From Paenimyroides baculatum (lineage in GTDB: Bacteria > Bacteroidota > Bacteroidia > Flavobacteriales > Flavobacteriaceae): a stretch of DNA of 64,000 nucleotides. The notes below the pieces were generated by a model, which worked only from the letters and a program-made list of their open reading frames with translations, did no database searches and was not told the origin of the DNA. The position numbers were made by a program, and so were the translations under genes. Below are positions 41,298-49,540 of the stretch, one piece after another (the first letter of the stretch is position 1; each line of letters starts with the position of its first letter). The stretch lies in contig NZ_VWSG01000002.1 of NCBI RefSeq assembly GCF_008629655.1, positions 1 to 64,000 on the forward strand, written 5' to 3'.

Positions 41298-43274
41298 TTA
41301 AAACTGTAAAAGTACTAATAATTCTTTTTCAAAACGTTCTTTAGGCAAATATTGCGCTTCCAGATTATCCATAAAAGGTATAGGCGTTTCGATACTTGCC
41401 ACGCGTTTTACAGGTGCATCTAAATACTCAAAACAATTTTCCATAATCCAAGCCGATAAATCGCTGGCGATTCCACCAAACATTGAATCTTCCTGAAGAA
41501 TTACTACTCGGTTTGTTTTTTGTACCGATTTTCTAATTGTTTCGTAATCTAAAGGCTGTAAGGTTCTTAAATCGATCAAATCAGCAGAAATACTCGGGTT
41601 GTTTGTCAAAGTATCTAATGCCCAATGAACCCCGGCTCCGTAAGAAATAATTGTAACATCATTTCCTTCTTTAATTAAGGAAGCTTGCCCAAACGGAATG
41701 GTGTAATAATTAGCCGGAACATCTTGCGATTTACTACGGTACAGATTTTTATGTTCGAAGAAAATTACCGGGTTTGGATCGTTAATTGCAGTATTCAACA
41801 AACCTTTAGCATCGGCAGGAAAAGCAGGATAAACCACTTTTAATCCCGGAGTTTTAGTGAACCAGGCTTCGTTTGTTTGCGAATGGAACGGACCTGCACC
41901 AGAACCTGCACCACAAGGCATACGAACTACAACATCGGCATGTTCGCCCCAACGGTAATGTTGTTTTGCCAGTAAATTTACGATTGGATTAAAACCTGTT
42001 GAAGCGAAATCGGCAAACTGCATTTCTACAACCGATTTGTATTTATTGATTGATAATCCGGCAGCCGATGATACAATAATACTTTCACAAATTGGTGTGT
42101 TACGCACGCGTTCTTTTCCAAAAGCATCAACAAAACCTTCGGTTACTTTAAAAGCACCCCCGTATTCTGCAATGTCCTGACCCATGATTATTAAATTCTC
42201 ATGACGCTCGAATGATTGTTTCAACCCTTCAGAAATCGCATCAATAAAACGGATGTTCTTTGTTTCGGTCGATGCTTCAAAATGCTGATATTCGTAAGGT
42301 TTGTAAACATCGTTCAATTCCGTTTCCAGATTGGCTTCTAAACCGGCTTCGTCTTGCGTAATTTTCCAGTGCGTATCAATTTCTTCTTTGATTTCTTTTT
42401 TTAACTGCGCATCTTGTTCTTCAGACAGAATTCCCATTTCGGTTAAATAATTATTAAAACGAGTAATAGGATCTTTAATTTTCCATTCTTCGAACAATTC
42501 CTGCGGAATGTATTTGGTACCACTCGCCTCTTCATGTCCACGCATTCTAAACGTTTTCATTTCAATTAAAACCGGATGCGGATTTTGACGCATATCTTCG
42601 GCAATTTCATGAAGTTTTGTGTAAACTTCCACAATATTGTTACCATCTATAATATGACTTTCCATACCGTAACCAATACCCTTATCTGCTAAATTCTCAC
42701 ATTTATATTGTTCACGAGTTGGCGTTGAAAGTCCGTAACCGTTATTTTCAATAATAAACATTACTGGTAAATCCCAAACGGCAGCAACGTTTAATGCTTC
42801 GTGAAAATCACCTTCAGACGTTGCTCCTTCGCCCGTAAAAACAGCTGTAATTTTATTTTCTTTTCGCAGTTTGTGTGCCAATGCAATACCATCCGCAATA
42901 CCTAATTGCGGACCTAAATGCGAGATCATTCCTACAATGTTAAATTCTTGTGTTCCAAAGTGAAACGAACGATCGCGTCCTTTTGTAAATCCGTTTGGCT
43001 TGCCCTGCCATTGCGAAAACAATCTGCTTAAAGGAATGTTTCTGCTTGTAAAAACGCCAAGGTTTCTGTGCATTGGCAAAATGTATTCATCATTATGAAG
43101 AATGGATGTTACACCAACTGCAATAGCTTCCTGCCCCATTCCGGAAAACCATTTTGATACTTTTCCCTGACGAATCAAGATCAACATTTTTTCTTCTATT
43201 AACCTTGGTTTCAGTAATTTTTTATATAAATCTAACAGTATATCTTGCGATAAAATTTGAGATTGAACTTCCAT
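41298..43274 (-). CDS. 2-oxoacid dehydrogenase E1, fused alpha and beta subunits
   Basis: This is the thiamine-diphosphate-dependent decarboxylase (E1) of a branched-chain or similar 2-oxoacid dehydrogenase complex. From ATG 43274 it has 658 residues; the in-frame GTG at 43349 is less likely. The alpha part (about 1-320) has GMGQEAIAVG, SRNIPLSRLF and the TPP motif GEGATSEGDFHEALN then IENNGYGLSTPTREQ. The beta part (about 340-658) has INEYKSV-type EMQFADFASTGFNPI and MPCGAGSGAGPFHSQTNEAW, typical of E1 beta. Fused E1 is common in Bacteroidota. The E2 and E3 genes are not in the window. Confidence 0.92.
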   Translation of the reverse strand: MEVQSQILSQDILLDLYKKLLKPRLIEEKMLILIRQGKVSKWFSGMGQEAIAVGVTSILHNDEYILPMHRNLGVFTSRNIPLSRLFSQWQGKPNGFTKGRDRSFHFGTQEFNIVGMISHLGPQLGIADGIALAHKLRKENKITAVFTGEGATSEGDFHEALNVAAVWDLPVMFIIENNGYGLSTPTREQYKCENLADKGIGYGMESHIIDGNNIVEVYTKLHEIAEDMRQNPHPVLIEMKTFRMRGHEEASGTKYIPQELFEEWKIKDPITRFNNYLTEMGILSEEQDAQLKKEIKEEIDTHWKITQDEAGLEANLETELNDVYKPYEYQHFEASTETKNIRFIDAISEGLKQSFERHENLIIMGQDIAEYGGAFKVTEGFVDAFGKERVRNTPICESIIVSSAAGLSINKYKSVVEMQFADFASTGFNPIVNLLAKQHYRWGEHADVVVRMPCGAGSGAGPFHSQTNEAWFTKTPGLKVVYPAFPADAKGLLNTAINDPNPVIFFEHKNLYRSKSQDVPANYYTIPFGQASLIKEGNDVTIISYGAGVHWALDTLTNNPSISADLIDLRTLQPLDYETIRKSVQKTNRVVILQEDSMFGGIASDLSAWIMENCFEYLDAPVKRVASIETPIPFMDNLEAQYLPKERFEKELLVLLQF

Positions 43275-43365
43275 AAAAACGGCTGTAAATATTTTTGGGC
43301 TAAAAGTACTAATTTTATTTGTGTAAGCCTCTAAAATATTTTTTTTCACTGCATAGTGAATTTTT

Positions 43366-43397
43366 TTTGGTAGATTCAGGTTTTATATTTAATTTTG
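43366..43397 (+). promoter_or_regulatory. Promoter of candidate small RNA A
   Basis: TTTG (43366-43369), 20 bases, TAATTTTG (43390-43397): a near-ideal match with no gene start nearby. It precedes a 110-base gene-free stretch that ends in a strong terminator. Confidence 0.55.
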
Positions 43398-43403
43398 CTT
43401 CTA

Positions 43404-43513
43404 ATCAACAATAAAACACTCGTTAAAACTCTAACTTTATTTTAATTGACTTTCATTTAGGATGTTGTTATAGAGAAAGACTGACTTATAGAAAATATGA
43501 GTCAGTTTTTTTA
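43404..43513 (+). ncRNA. Candidate small RNA A (about 110 nt)
   Basis: The stretch is bounded by a good promoter (43366-43397) and the terminator at 43480-43513. It holds no reading frame longer than a few codons, and lies between the 5' end of the E1 gene (opposite strand) and the TetR gene, which has its own promoter beyond the terminator. The exact start is inferred from the usual 6-7 base distance from the -7 element. A short leader peptide or an attenuated leader of tetR is the alternative. Confidence 0.4.
43480..43513 (+). terminator. Terminator of candidate small RNA A
   Basis: ACTGACTTATA and TATGAGTCAGT pair with one mismatch around GAAAA, followed by seven T. Confidence 0.75.
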
Positions 43514-43515
43514 TT

Positions 43516-43523
43516 TAATTTTG
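43516..43523 (+). promoter_or_regulatory. -7 element of the TetR gene
   Basis: TAATTTTG, a perfect TAnnTTTG, directly after the terminator of candidate small RNA A. A transcript starting near 43530 would leave 6 bases before ATG 43536 or 15 bases before ATG 43545. Confidence 0.55.
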
Positions 43524-43535
43524 CCTTATTAATGA

Positions 43536-44201
43536 ATGCATGTTATGGAAGATGAATCTAAAAGTCGTAAGCGAACCTCGGGTAAGTTGCGCGATAAAGA
43601 GCGAACGAAAGTTAAAATGATACAAGCCGTAGGTAAAGTTCTTTTAAAAAAGGGTTATACCGGTTTAAATGCGTCTTCAATTGCAAAAGAAGCGGGCATT
43701 GATAAAAGTTTGGTTTGGACGTATTTTGGAAGTTTGGATAATTTGGTGGAAGAATATATTGCTCAACGTGATTTCTGGAAATATAAAGCTACCGACTCCA
43801 TTAACAACATGCTAACTTTTAAAGATGGAATTAAGGAAGAATACATGAGCGGTTTGTTGCAGTTTCAGTTTCAATCTTTGTTAGATGATGAAATTTTGCA
43901 ACGTATTATGCTTTGGGGAATCAGTGAAAAAAAAGATTTTTTACGAAATATATCAGATGAACGTGAATTGATTGGAGAGGAAGTATTTAAAATTGTTGAT
44001 CCGCAGTTTAAAAATTCAGACATTGATATTCGCGGAATTTTAGCCATTTTAGTTGCTGGAATTTATTATCTGGTTCTTCATGGAAAAACTAATGGAAGTC
44101 TTTTTTGCGGGATCGATCTCAATACTGCAGAGGGTGAAGATCGAATCAAAGAAAGTATCTCGCAGATTATTTCAATGGCTTTCAAAAAAACAATCGCTTA
44201 A
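43536..44201 (+). CDS. TetR-family transcriptional regulator
   Basis: The 221-residue protein (218 if the later ATG 43545 is used) begins with a basic arm (SKSRKRTSGKLRDKERTKVK). The TetR HTH follows (about 25-70, MIQAVGKVLLKKGYTGLNAS then AGIDKSLVWTYFGSLDNLVE). The rest is a helical ligand-binding and dimer domain with no recognisable subfamily. Regulatory targets probably include itself or the 2OG oxygenase 58 bases downstream, although that gene has its own promoter. Ligand unknown. Confidence 0.88.
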   Translation: MHVMEDESKSRKRTSGKLRDKERTKVKMIQAVGKVLLKKGYTGLNASSIAKEAGIDKSLVWTYFGSLDNLVEEYIAQRDFWKYKATDSINNMLTFKDGIKEEYMSGLLQFQFQSLLDDEILQRIMLWGISEKKDFLRNISDERELIGEEVFKIVDPQFKNSDIDIRGILAILVAGIYYLVLHGKTNGSLFCGIDLNTAEGEDRIKESISQIISMAFKKTIA

Positions 44202-44234
44202 CTTTTTTTTTAAAAAACTTTATTCATAAATACG

Positions 44235-44242
44235 TAAATTTG
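44235..44242 (+). promoter_or_regulatory. -7 element of the 2OG-Fe(II) oxygenase gene
   Basis: TAAATTTG, a perfect TAnnTTTG, 17 bases ahead of the ATG at 44260. Confidence 0.55.
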
Positions 44243-44259
44243 AATTTAAAGTTTTAATA

Positions 44260-45210
44260 ATGCAAAATATACCTAGTGTTGACTTGCGTGATTTCCTATC
44301 GGATGATCCGGTACGCAAACAAAAATTTGTAAATGAAATCGGTAAAGCTTACGAAGAAATTGGTTTCGTAGCATTAAAAGGACACTTTTTAAGTGATGAA
44401 TTGGTTGAAAAACTGTATCAACAAGTTCGCAACTTCTTTAATTTGCCTTTAGAGGTTAAAGAAAAATATGAAATTCCCGGAATTGGTGGGCAACGCGGAT
44501 ATGTTTCGTTCGGAAAAGAATCTGCAAAAGGACGAACAACGGGCGATTTAAAAGAATTTTGGCATTTTGGTCAGTACGTTGAAAACAACGACAAACTGGC
44601 AAACGAATATCCTGAAAACGTAACGGTTAACGAACTTCCCGAATTTAATTCAACAGGAAAAGAAACCTATAAAATGCTCGAAAAAACCGGCGTTTATGTT
44701 TTACGTGCTTTGGCTTTGTATTTAGGTTTGAACGAGTTTTATTTTGACGATTTTGTCAAGAACGGAAATTCAATATTACGCCCAATTCACTACCCTCCTA
44801 TTATTGATGAACCAAAAGATGCTGTTCGTGCAGCCGCACACGGCGATATTAACCTGATTACGCTTTTAATGGGCGCACAAGGAAAAGGTTTACAGGTACA
44901 AAATAACAAAGGCGAATGGATTGATGCTATTGCTGCTAATGACGAATTGGTTATTAATGTGGGCGATATGTTATCACGACACACAAACAATAAACTGAAA
45001 TCTACTATACATCAAGTGGTAAATCCACCACGAGAATTATGGGGAACATCACGTTTTTCTATTCCGTTTTTTATGCATCCGATAAGCGAAATGCCTTTAA
45101 ACTGTTTAGATAACTGTGTTACTGATGAAAACCCTAAACTTTATGACGATATAACGGCAGGTGAATTTTTAACCGAACGTTTAATTGAATTAGGTTTGAT
45201 AAAGAAATAA
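44260..45210 (+). CDS. Isopenicillin-N-synthase-like 2OG-Fe(II) oxygenase
   Basis: The 316-residue enzyme has the DIOX_N start (SVDLRDFLSDDPVRKQKFVN, AYEEIGFVALKGH) and the 2OG-FeII domain with Fe ligands in AHGDINLITLL (HxD) and STIHQVVNPP (distal His), plus the 2OG-binding RFSIPFF (RxS). It is in the family of isopenicillin N synthase, plant gibberellin/ACC oxidases and bacterial hydroxylases; the substrate is unknown. Nothing around it suggests a beta-lactam pathway. It ends at a good terminator. Confidence 0.9.
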   Translation: MQNIPSVDLRDFLSDDPVRKQKFVNEIGKAYEEIGFVALKGHFLSDELVEKLYQQVRNFFNLPLEVKEKYEIPGIGGQRGYVSFGKESAKGRTTGDLKEFWHFGQYVENNDKLANEYPENVTVNELPEFNSTGKETYKMLEKTGVYVLRALALYLGLNEFYFDDFVKNGNSILRPIHYPPIIDEPKDAVRAAAHGDINLITLLMGAQGKGLQVQNNKGEWIDAIAANDELVINVGDMLSRHTNNKLKSTIHQVVNPPRELWGTSRFSIPFFMHPISEMPLNCLDNCVTDENPKLYDDITAGEFLTERLIELGLIKK

Positions 45211-45213
45211 AAA

Positions 45214-45246
45214 AACAGGCTGACAAATTTCAGCCTGTTCTCTTTT
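45214..45246 (+). terminator. Terminator after the oxygenase gene
   Basis: AACAGGCTGA and TCAGCCTGTT form a 10-bp stem around CAAATT, followed by CTCTTTT. Confidence 0.8.
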
Positions 45247-45295
45247 AAAAAATACCGCTTAACCTCAATAAACTAGCACGCATATTAATTTAATT

Positions 45296-45303
45296 TATAT
45301 TTG
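45296..45303 (+). promoter_or_regulatory. -7 element of the second LytS/LytTR operon
   Basis: TATATTTG, a perfect TAnnTTTG, 16 bases ahead of the kinase ATG. Confidence 0.55.
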
Positions 45304-45319
45304 ATGTTTAATTTATTAC

Positions 45320-46366
45320 ATGTTTAAAAAGCATCAACAAACCGCAATAGTTTTAGTAGTTTCCATTTTATTTTTTGGAATACCGTTTATAACATCGCCC
45401 GATTTACAAAATAATCCTTCGTTTTTTAGTTCGCTCATTTTCTACAAACGCTGTATAGAAACCTTAATTATTGTAGTTTATTTTTATCTGAACTATTTTT
45501 TATTTGTTCCTTATTTCTATCACAAAAAAAAGTATTTAATATTTATAGCGGTATCTATTGTTTTCTTGTTAATTGCAGTTAAACTTCCCGATTTAATAAT
45601 TACAAACGAACAAATTCATTGTGCATTAACCGCTCAAAATCCTGATTATAAAGGAAGAGGTCCACGACCGGAAATGCCTTTTTTTATGGAATTTCTAATC
45701 GATAAAAATGCGTATCAATTTTATCTGGCGTTATCAATCGGTATTTTGTTAAAGACCAATCAATACATAAACGGTATGCAGCAAGACATGCTAAAAAGTG
45801 AAGTTTCGTATTTAAAAGCACAGATTAATCCTCATTTTTTATTCAATACGTTAAACTCTTTGTACGCTTTGTCTTTGGTAAAATCAGACGATGCACCGAA
45901 TGCGATTTTAAAATTATCGTCGATTATGCGTTATGTGGTAACCGAAAGTTCAAAAGAAAAAGTATCTTTAAAAAGTGAATTAGATTATATTTCTGATTAT
46001 ATCGATTTGCAAAAATTACGTTTGACAAAGAATACACAAATCGATTATCAAATTTCAGGATCTGTCGAAAATCAAACAATTGCACCTTTGCTTTTTATTC
46101 CCATTATTGAAAATTGTTTTAAATATGGTGTGAACCAAACAGAAAATGTAGTTATCAAAATTCATATTTCGGTTGATAATAACGAAATTTTGCTGGAAAC
46201 TTTCAATAAAAAGGTGGCAAAAAATATCAGCGAATTAGAAAAAACCGAAACAGGAATTATTAATACACAAAAACGTTTGGATATTCTGTATCTTAACAAG
46301 TACAAATTGAACATTGAAAATACCGATACTGATTACAAAGTTCAACTAAAAATAAATTTAAAATGA
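45320..46366 (+). CDS. LytS-like sensor histidine kinase
   Basis: The 348-residue protein has four membrane helices (about 8-28, 40-64, 70-92, 130-146) with an external loop between helices 3 and 4 (QNPDYKGRGPRPEMPFFMEF). The His_kinase core has YLKAQINPHFLFNTLNSLYA (His172), and the ATP-binding part FIPIIENCFKYGVN and ETGIINTQKRLDILY. Unlike the kinase at 35275 it lacks a 2TM tail. The downstream LytTR regulator overlaps by four bases (ATGA). Confidence 0.9.
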   Translation: MFKKHQQTAIVLVVSILFFGIPFITSPDLQNNPSFFSSLIFYKRCIETLIIVVYFYLNYFLFVPYFYHKKKYLIFIAVSIVFLLIAVKLPDLIITNEQIHCALTAQNPDYKGRGPRPEMPFFMEFLIDKNAYQFYLALSIGILLKTNQYINGMQQDMLKSEVSYLKAQINPHFLFNTLNSLYALSLVKSDDAPNAILKLSSIMRYVVTESSKEKVSLKSELDYISDYIDLQKLRLTKNTQIDYQISGSVENQTIAPLLFIPIIENCFKYGVNQTENVVIKIHISVDNNEILLETFNKKVAKNISELEKTETGIINTQKRLDILYLNKYKLNIENTDTDYKVQLKINLK

Positions 46367-47058
46367 TAAAAGCAATTGCAATTGACGATGAACCGCTGGC
46401 TTTAACAATTTTAGAGCATTTGTGCAGTAAGAATACCGATGTTGTTTTAGAAAAAACGTTTACGTCACAACAAGAAGCATTGAATTATTTGGAGAAATTT
46501 CCGGTTGATTTGATTTTTTTGGATATTCAGATGCCAGAAAATGACGGAGTTTCCTTTTATAAATCGCTAAAAAACAAACCATTGGTAATATTTACAACCG
46601 CTTTTGACAGTTATGCGGTAGAAGGTTTTAATGTAAATGCCGTTGATTATTTACTGAAACCAATTGCTTATGAACGATTTGAAACTGCTGTTGAAAAAGT
46701 AAAAAGATTAAAACAATTGCCTGTTTCTGGTGTAGAAGACCCATTTATATTGATACGTGCCGATTATAAATTAAACAAAATCTATCTGAAAAATATCTTG
46801 TTTATTGAAGGTTTAGATGATTATATTCAGATTCATATTGAAGGTAAAAGCAAGATTGTTGCACGAATGTCAATGAAGAATATTATGGAACAGTTACCGC
46901 TATCAGATTTTATCCGGATTCATCGTTCGTTTATTATTCCTGTGCAAAGAATTACATCGGTTCAAAGTAAATTTATCTTTATAAACGAACAGGAATTTCC
47001 TGTGGGCGACACTTATAAAACCACTGTTTTACAGCTTTTAACCGACAAAAAAATATAA
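46363..47058 (+). CDS. LytTR-family response regulator
   Basis: The 231-residue protein has a receiver domain (AIDDEPLAL with Asp8/9, phosphoacceptor Asp54 in IFLDIQMPENDG, Thr/Lys switch TTAFDSYAV and LLKPI) and a LytTR DNA-binding domain from about 130 (FILIRADYKLNKIYLKNILF, FIRIHRSFIIPVQRITSVQ). It forms an operon with its kinase. No terminator directly follows it; the next one is that of candidate small RNA B. Confidence 0.92.
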   Translation: MIKAIAIDDEPLALTILEHLCSKNTDVVLEKTFTSQQEALNYLEKFPVDLIFLDIQMPENDGVSFYKSLKNKPLVIFTTAFDSYAVEGFNVNAVDYLLKPIAYERFETAVEKVKRLKQLPVSGVEDPFILIRADYKLNKIYLKNILFIEGLDDYIQIHIEGKSKIVARMSMKNIMEQLPLSDFIRIHRSFIIPVQRITSVQSKFIFINEQEFPVGDTYKTTVLQLLTDKKI

Positions 47059-47093
47059 TTTACCACTAAACATAAAAAAATATTTAATTACAC

Positions 47094-47123
47094 TTGCAGA
47101 ATAAAAAAAACGTAGTACATTTG
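47094..47123 (+). promoter_or_regulatory. Promoter of candidate small RNA B
   Basis: TTG (47094-47096), 19 bases, then TACATTTG (47116-47123). It is one of the best consensus matches in the window and has no reading frame behind it. Confidence 0.6.
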
Positions 47124-47129
47124 TACTAT

Positions 47130-47240
47130 AACTCATCTACTACAGGACAAGTAATTAGAATGTTTTAGAATTTTTGAGTTTTTCATAAGTGTTTTTTTTG
47201 GTTATTAAAGTGGGTTTATCTCGGTAAACCCACTTTTTTT
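47130..47240 (+). ncRNA. Candidate small RNA B (about 110 nt)
   Basis: The 110-base stretch starts after a near-ideal promoter and ends at the strong terminator 47208-47241. It has no reading frame of note and lies between the convergent LytTR regulator and trmH genes. On the plus strand the terminator has seven T; on the minus strand it has only three, so it was selected for plus-strand transcripts. Read-through from the LytTR gene could also use this terminator. Confidence 0.45.
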
Positions 47241-47241
47241 A
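47208..47241 (+). terminator. Terminator of candidate small RNA B
   Basis: AAGTGGGTTTA and TAAACCCACTT form a perfect 11-bp stem around TCTCGG, followed by seven T. Confidence 0.88.
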
Positions 47242-47919
47242 TTTGCTGTTTTCAGCCAAATAACGTTCGGTAATAAAATCGATATCTTTGATTGATTTAC
47301 GCATCCAATCTATTTTTTTAGCTAAAAGTTCTTCTTCCGAAAGTTTCCAATCTAGTGTTGAATTACGCAATTTATTGGTAATGCTGTTAATTACAATAGC
47401 AGCAGAAACCGAAATATTCAAGCTTTCTGTAAAACCGTACATCGGGATTTTAATATAAGCATCTGCCTGATCCATAATTTCTTGAGACAATCCATTTTTT
47501 TCTGTACCAAAAAATATTGCAGACGGTTTGCTAATATCAAAATCATCTAAAGTATGAGCATCGGCATGCGGAGTTGTTGCAACAATCTGATAACCTTGAC
47601 TTTTCAAGCTGTCCAAGCAATTCTGTGTAGATGAATGTCGGTAAATATCCACCCACTTCTCAGCTCCCAACGCAATTTCCTTATCAATTGTTTTGCTGAA
47701 TTTTTGCTCGATCATGTGCAAATCCTGAATACCAAAAACCTCGCAACTTCTCATGACCGCACTTGTATTATGCAGCTGATACACATCTTCCACGGCAATA
47801 CAAAAATACTTGGTTCTATTTTCTAAAACTTCATCAAACTTTTGCTTTCTGTTTTCGGTAATAAAATCTTCCAAATATTTTCTGTAATCTTCACTTTTAT
47901 ATAATTCTGATAAATTCAT
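47239..47919 (-). CDS. TrmH-family tRNA/rRNA 2'-O-methyltransferase
   Basis: The SPOUT enzyme transfers methyl from SAM to a ribose 2'-OH. The 226-residue protein matches TrmH (tRNA Gm18): motif 1 LHNTSAVMRSCEVFGI (N..R), motif 2 AIFFGTEKNGLS, and motif 3 IPMYGFTESLNISVSAAI, the knot. The N-terminal helical part (LSELYKSEDYRKYLEDFI) and C-terminal IDWMRKSIKDIDF are TrmH-like extensions. It converges on the candidate small RNA terminator and is divergent from the sirtuin gene. Confidence 0.9.
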   Translation of the reverse strand: MNLSELYKSEDYRKYLEDFITENRKQKFDEVLENRTKYFCIAVEDVYQLHNTSAVMRSCEVFGIQDLHMIEQKFSKTIDKEIALGAEKWVDIYRHSSTQNCLDSLKSQGYQIVATTPHADAHTLDDFDISKPSAIFFGTEKNGLSQEIMDQADAYIKIPMYGFTESLNISVSAAIVINSITNKLRNSTLDWKLSEEELLAKKIDWMRKSIKDIDFITERYLAENSK

Positions 47920-47963
47920 TGCTTTTATTTAATTTAGTAGCAAAGATACTATTTGCAGATACA

Positions 47964-48656
47964 ATGAAAAATTTAGTTTTTTTAACAGGCGCAGGAATTT
48001 CGGCAGAAAGCGGCATAAAAACCTTTAGAGATGCCGATGGTTTGTGGGAAGGACACGATATTATGGAAGTTGCCAGTTTTGATGGTTTTGAAAAAAATCC
48101 GGCGTTGGTTTTAGATTTTTACAATCAAAGGAGAAAGCAGTTGTTGGAAGTTCAACCTAATAAAGCTCATGAGATAATTGCCGATTTACAGCAACATTAC
48201 AACGTAACCGTTATTACTCAAAATGTAGATGATTTACATGAACGCGCTGGCAGTAATAAGATTATTCATTTACATGGTGAACTTTTAAAAGCACGAAGTG
48301 TCGCTAACGAAGACTTGATTTACGATTGGAAAGCAGATATTTTAGAAGGTACAACAAACGATAAAAACCACCAATTGCGCCCGCATATTGTTTGGTTTGG
48401 TGAAGCAGTTCCGGAAATTGAAAATGCTGTAAAAATCATTGAAGAGGCTGATGTCATTGTTATCGTTGGCACATCTTTGCAAGTATATCCTGCAGCAGGT
48501 TTGATTGATTATGCCGATAAAGCACAACACTTTTTTTATGTTGATTTGAATCCTGCAGAAACCAGTTATTTTAGAAAGAAGATAAAAGTGATTCCCAAAA
48601 AAGCATCGGAAGGAATGATGGAATTGCAGGAGTTGCTTAATGATTTGAATGTTTAA
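47964..48656 (+). CDS. Sir2-family NAD-dependent deacylase without zinc-binding Cys
   Basis: Sirtuins remove acyl groups from lysine using NAD+. From ATG 47964 the protein has 230 residues. The NAD site GAGISAESGIKTFRDADGLW, catalytic-side TQNVDDLHERAGS, the acid/base His in IIHLHGEL, PHIVWFGEAVP and VGTSLQVYPAAGLI are all intact. The four Cys that hold Zn in CobB-type enzymes are missing: the module reads ARSVANEDLIYDWKADILEG then TTNDKNHQLRP. An in-frame TTG at 47919 is not a likely start. The Zn module may be replaced by a different packing. Confidence 0.9.
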   Translation: MKNLVFLTGAGISAESGIKTFRDADGLWEGHDIMEVASFDGFEKNPALVLDFYNQRRKQLLEVQPNKAHEIIADLQQHYNVTVITQNVDDLHERAGSNKIIHLHGELLKARSVANEDLIYDWKADILEGTTNDKNHQLRPHIVWFGEAVPEIENAVKIIEEADVIVIVGTSLQVYPAAGLIDYADKAQHFFYVDLNPAETSYFRKKIKVIPKKASEGMMELQELLNDLNV

Positions 48657-48714
48657 AGATTTTATCAGTATTTTAATCTATCACTATCAAATTATACTTA
48701 CAGTTGAAATTAGA

Positions 48715-48800
48715 CAGGTCACATGCTTAACTTGTTTCAGCATCTCATAAGATAATTATGATGAGATTCCGTGTCAAGCACGGAATGACAAGCAGTGTAA
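48715..48800. repeat. REP-like intergenic palindromic repeats
   Basis: Two adjacent hairpins lie between the sirtuin and GDPD genes: ATCTCAT/ATGATGAGAT around AAGATAATT, and CCGTG-TCAAG-CACGG followed by AATGACAAG. TTGTTTCAGCATCTCAT and GGAATGACAA are typical strings of the dispersed repeats of Bacteroidota. Related wording occurs at 37980-38056. Confidence 0.5.
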
Positions 48801-48823
48801 AAAGACGAATGACAGTAAGATTT

Positions 48824-49528
48824 TTATAAGCAAGATTGTAAAAAAAGTTGCGGATAATCGGTTGTAATACAATCAATTTCTTGAAGTATAAATTCCTTTG
48901 CAATTTCTAAATTATTAACCGTCCACGAGTTTGTTTTTAAGTTTAAATCTTTAAATTCTTTGATGATGTTTTTATCAGCTAAAAGCAAATTGTAGTTATA
49001 ATCCATTCCGCTTAAGCCGCTTTTTAAAATTTCACTGGCAGTTTTATCTCCTTCTAAATAATGAACAAAAAAAGCAGGAAGTTTGTTTTTAAGATACACA
49101 GCCGAATCAAAATCAAACAAAATAAATTCTAAATTTTCAGGATTTGCGTTGGTTGGAAGTTCGTTTACAATAACATCAATCAATTGTTTTGTTCGATCTG
49201 TTCCACCGATTTCCGAAGTTTTAATCTCAAGAATCAGTTTGGTTTCGGTTTGATTCAATCCTTCAGAATAGAAATCATTTAAGGTTGGAAGTTTCTCTCC
49301 GTTTGGCAATTCTTTAATCAATAAATCATTGTAATTGGTGGTTTCAATATTCAACCCGAAAAAATCAGTATCATGATTAATAACCGCAATATGATCATTT
49401 GTTAAATGGACATCGAATTCTGTTCCGAAACATTTCAGTTCGATCGCTTTTTTTAATGAAGCTACGGAATTTTGTGGCAAATTAAATTCTTTCCAAGCGC
49501 CACGATGTGCAATGATTTTATTTTTCAT
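48824..49528 (-). CDS. Glycerophosphodiester phosphodiesterase
   Basis: GDPD enzymes split glycerophosphodiesters into an alcohol and glycerol-3-phosphate. The 234-residue cytoplasmic protein has the full metal site: IAHRGAWKEFNLPQNSVAS with HR and the Asn-Ser region, GTEFDVHLTNDHIAVINHD (E-x-D and H), LILEIKTSE (E), and the late TNSWTVNN and CITTDYPQ. No signal peptide. It is 12 bases downstream of the Mrp operon and may be read with it. Confidence 0.9.
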   Translation of the reverse strand: MKNKIIAHRGAWKEFNLPQNSVASLKKAIELKCFGTEFDVHLTNDHIAVINHDTDFFGLNIETTNYNDLLIKELPNGEKLPTLNDFYSEGLNQTETKLILEIKTSEIGGTDRTKQLIDVIVNELPTNANPENLEFILFDFDSAVYLKNKLPAFFVHYLEGDKTASEILKSGLSGMDYNYNLLLADKNIIKEFKDLNLKTNSWTVNNLEIAKEFILQEIDCITTDYPQLFLQSCL

Positions 49529-49540
49529 ACAACTGAAAAA

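Noticed and set aside
41298..43349. GTG at 43349 as the start of the fused E1 protein
   Set aside because: The 25 extra codons give low-complexity sequence not expected in the family, whereas ATG 43274 leads into the typical E1 alpha start.
44260..45210. 2OG oxygenase as part of an antibiotic (penicillin-like) cluster
   Set aside because: No NRPS, acyltransferase or resistance gene is near; the family is broad and the name reflects only the fold.
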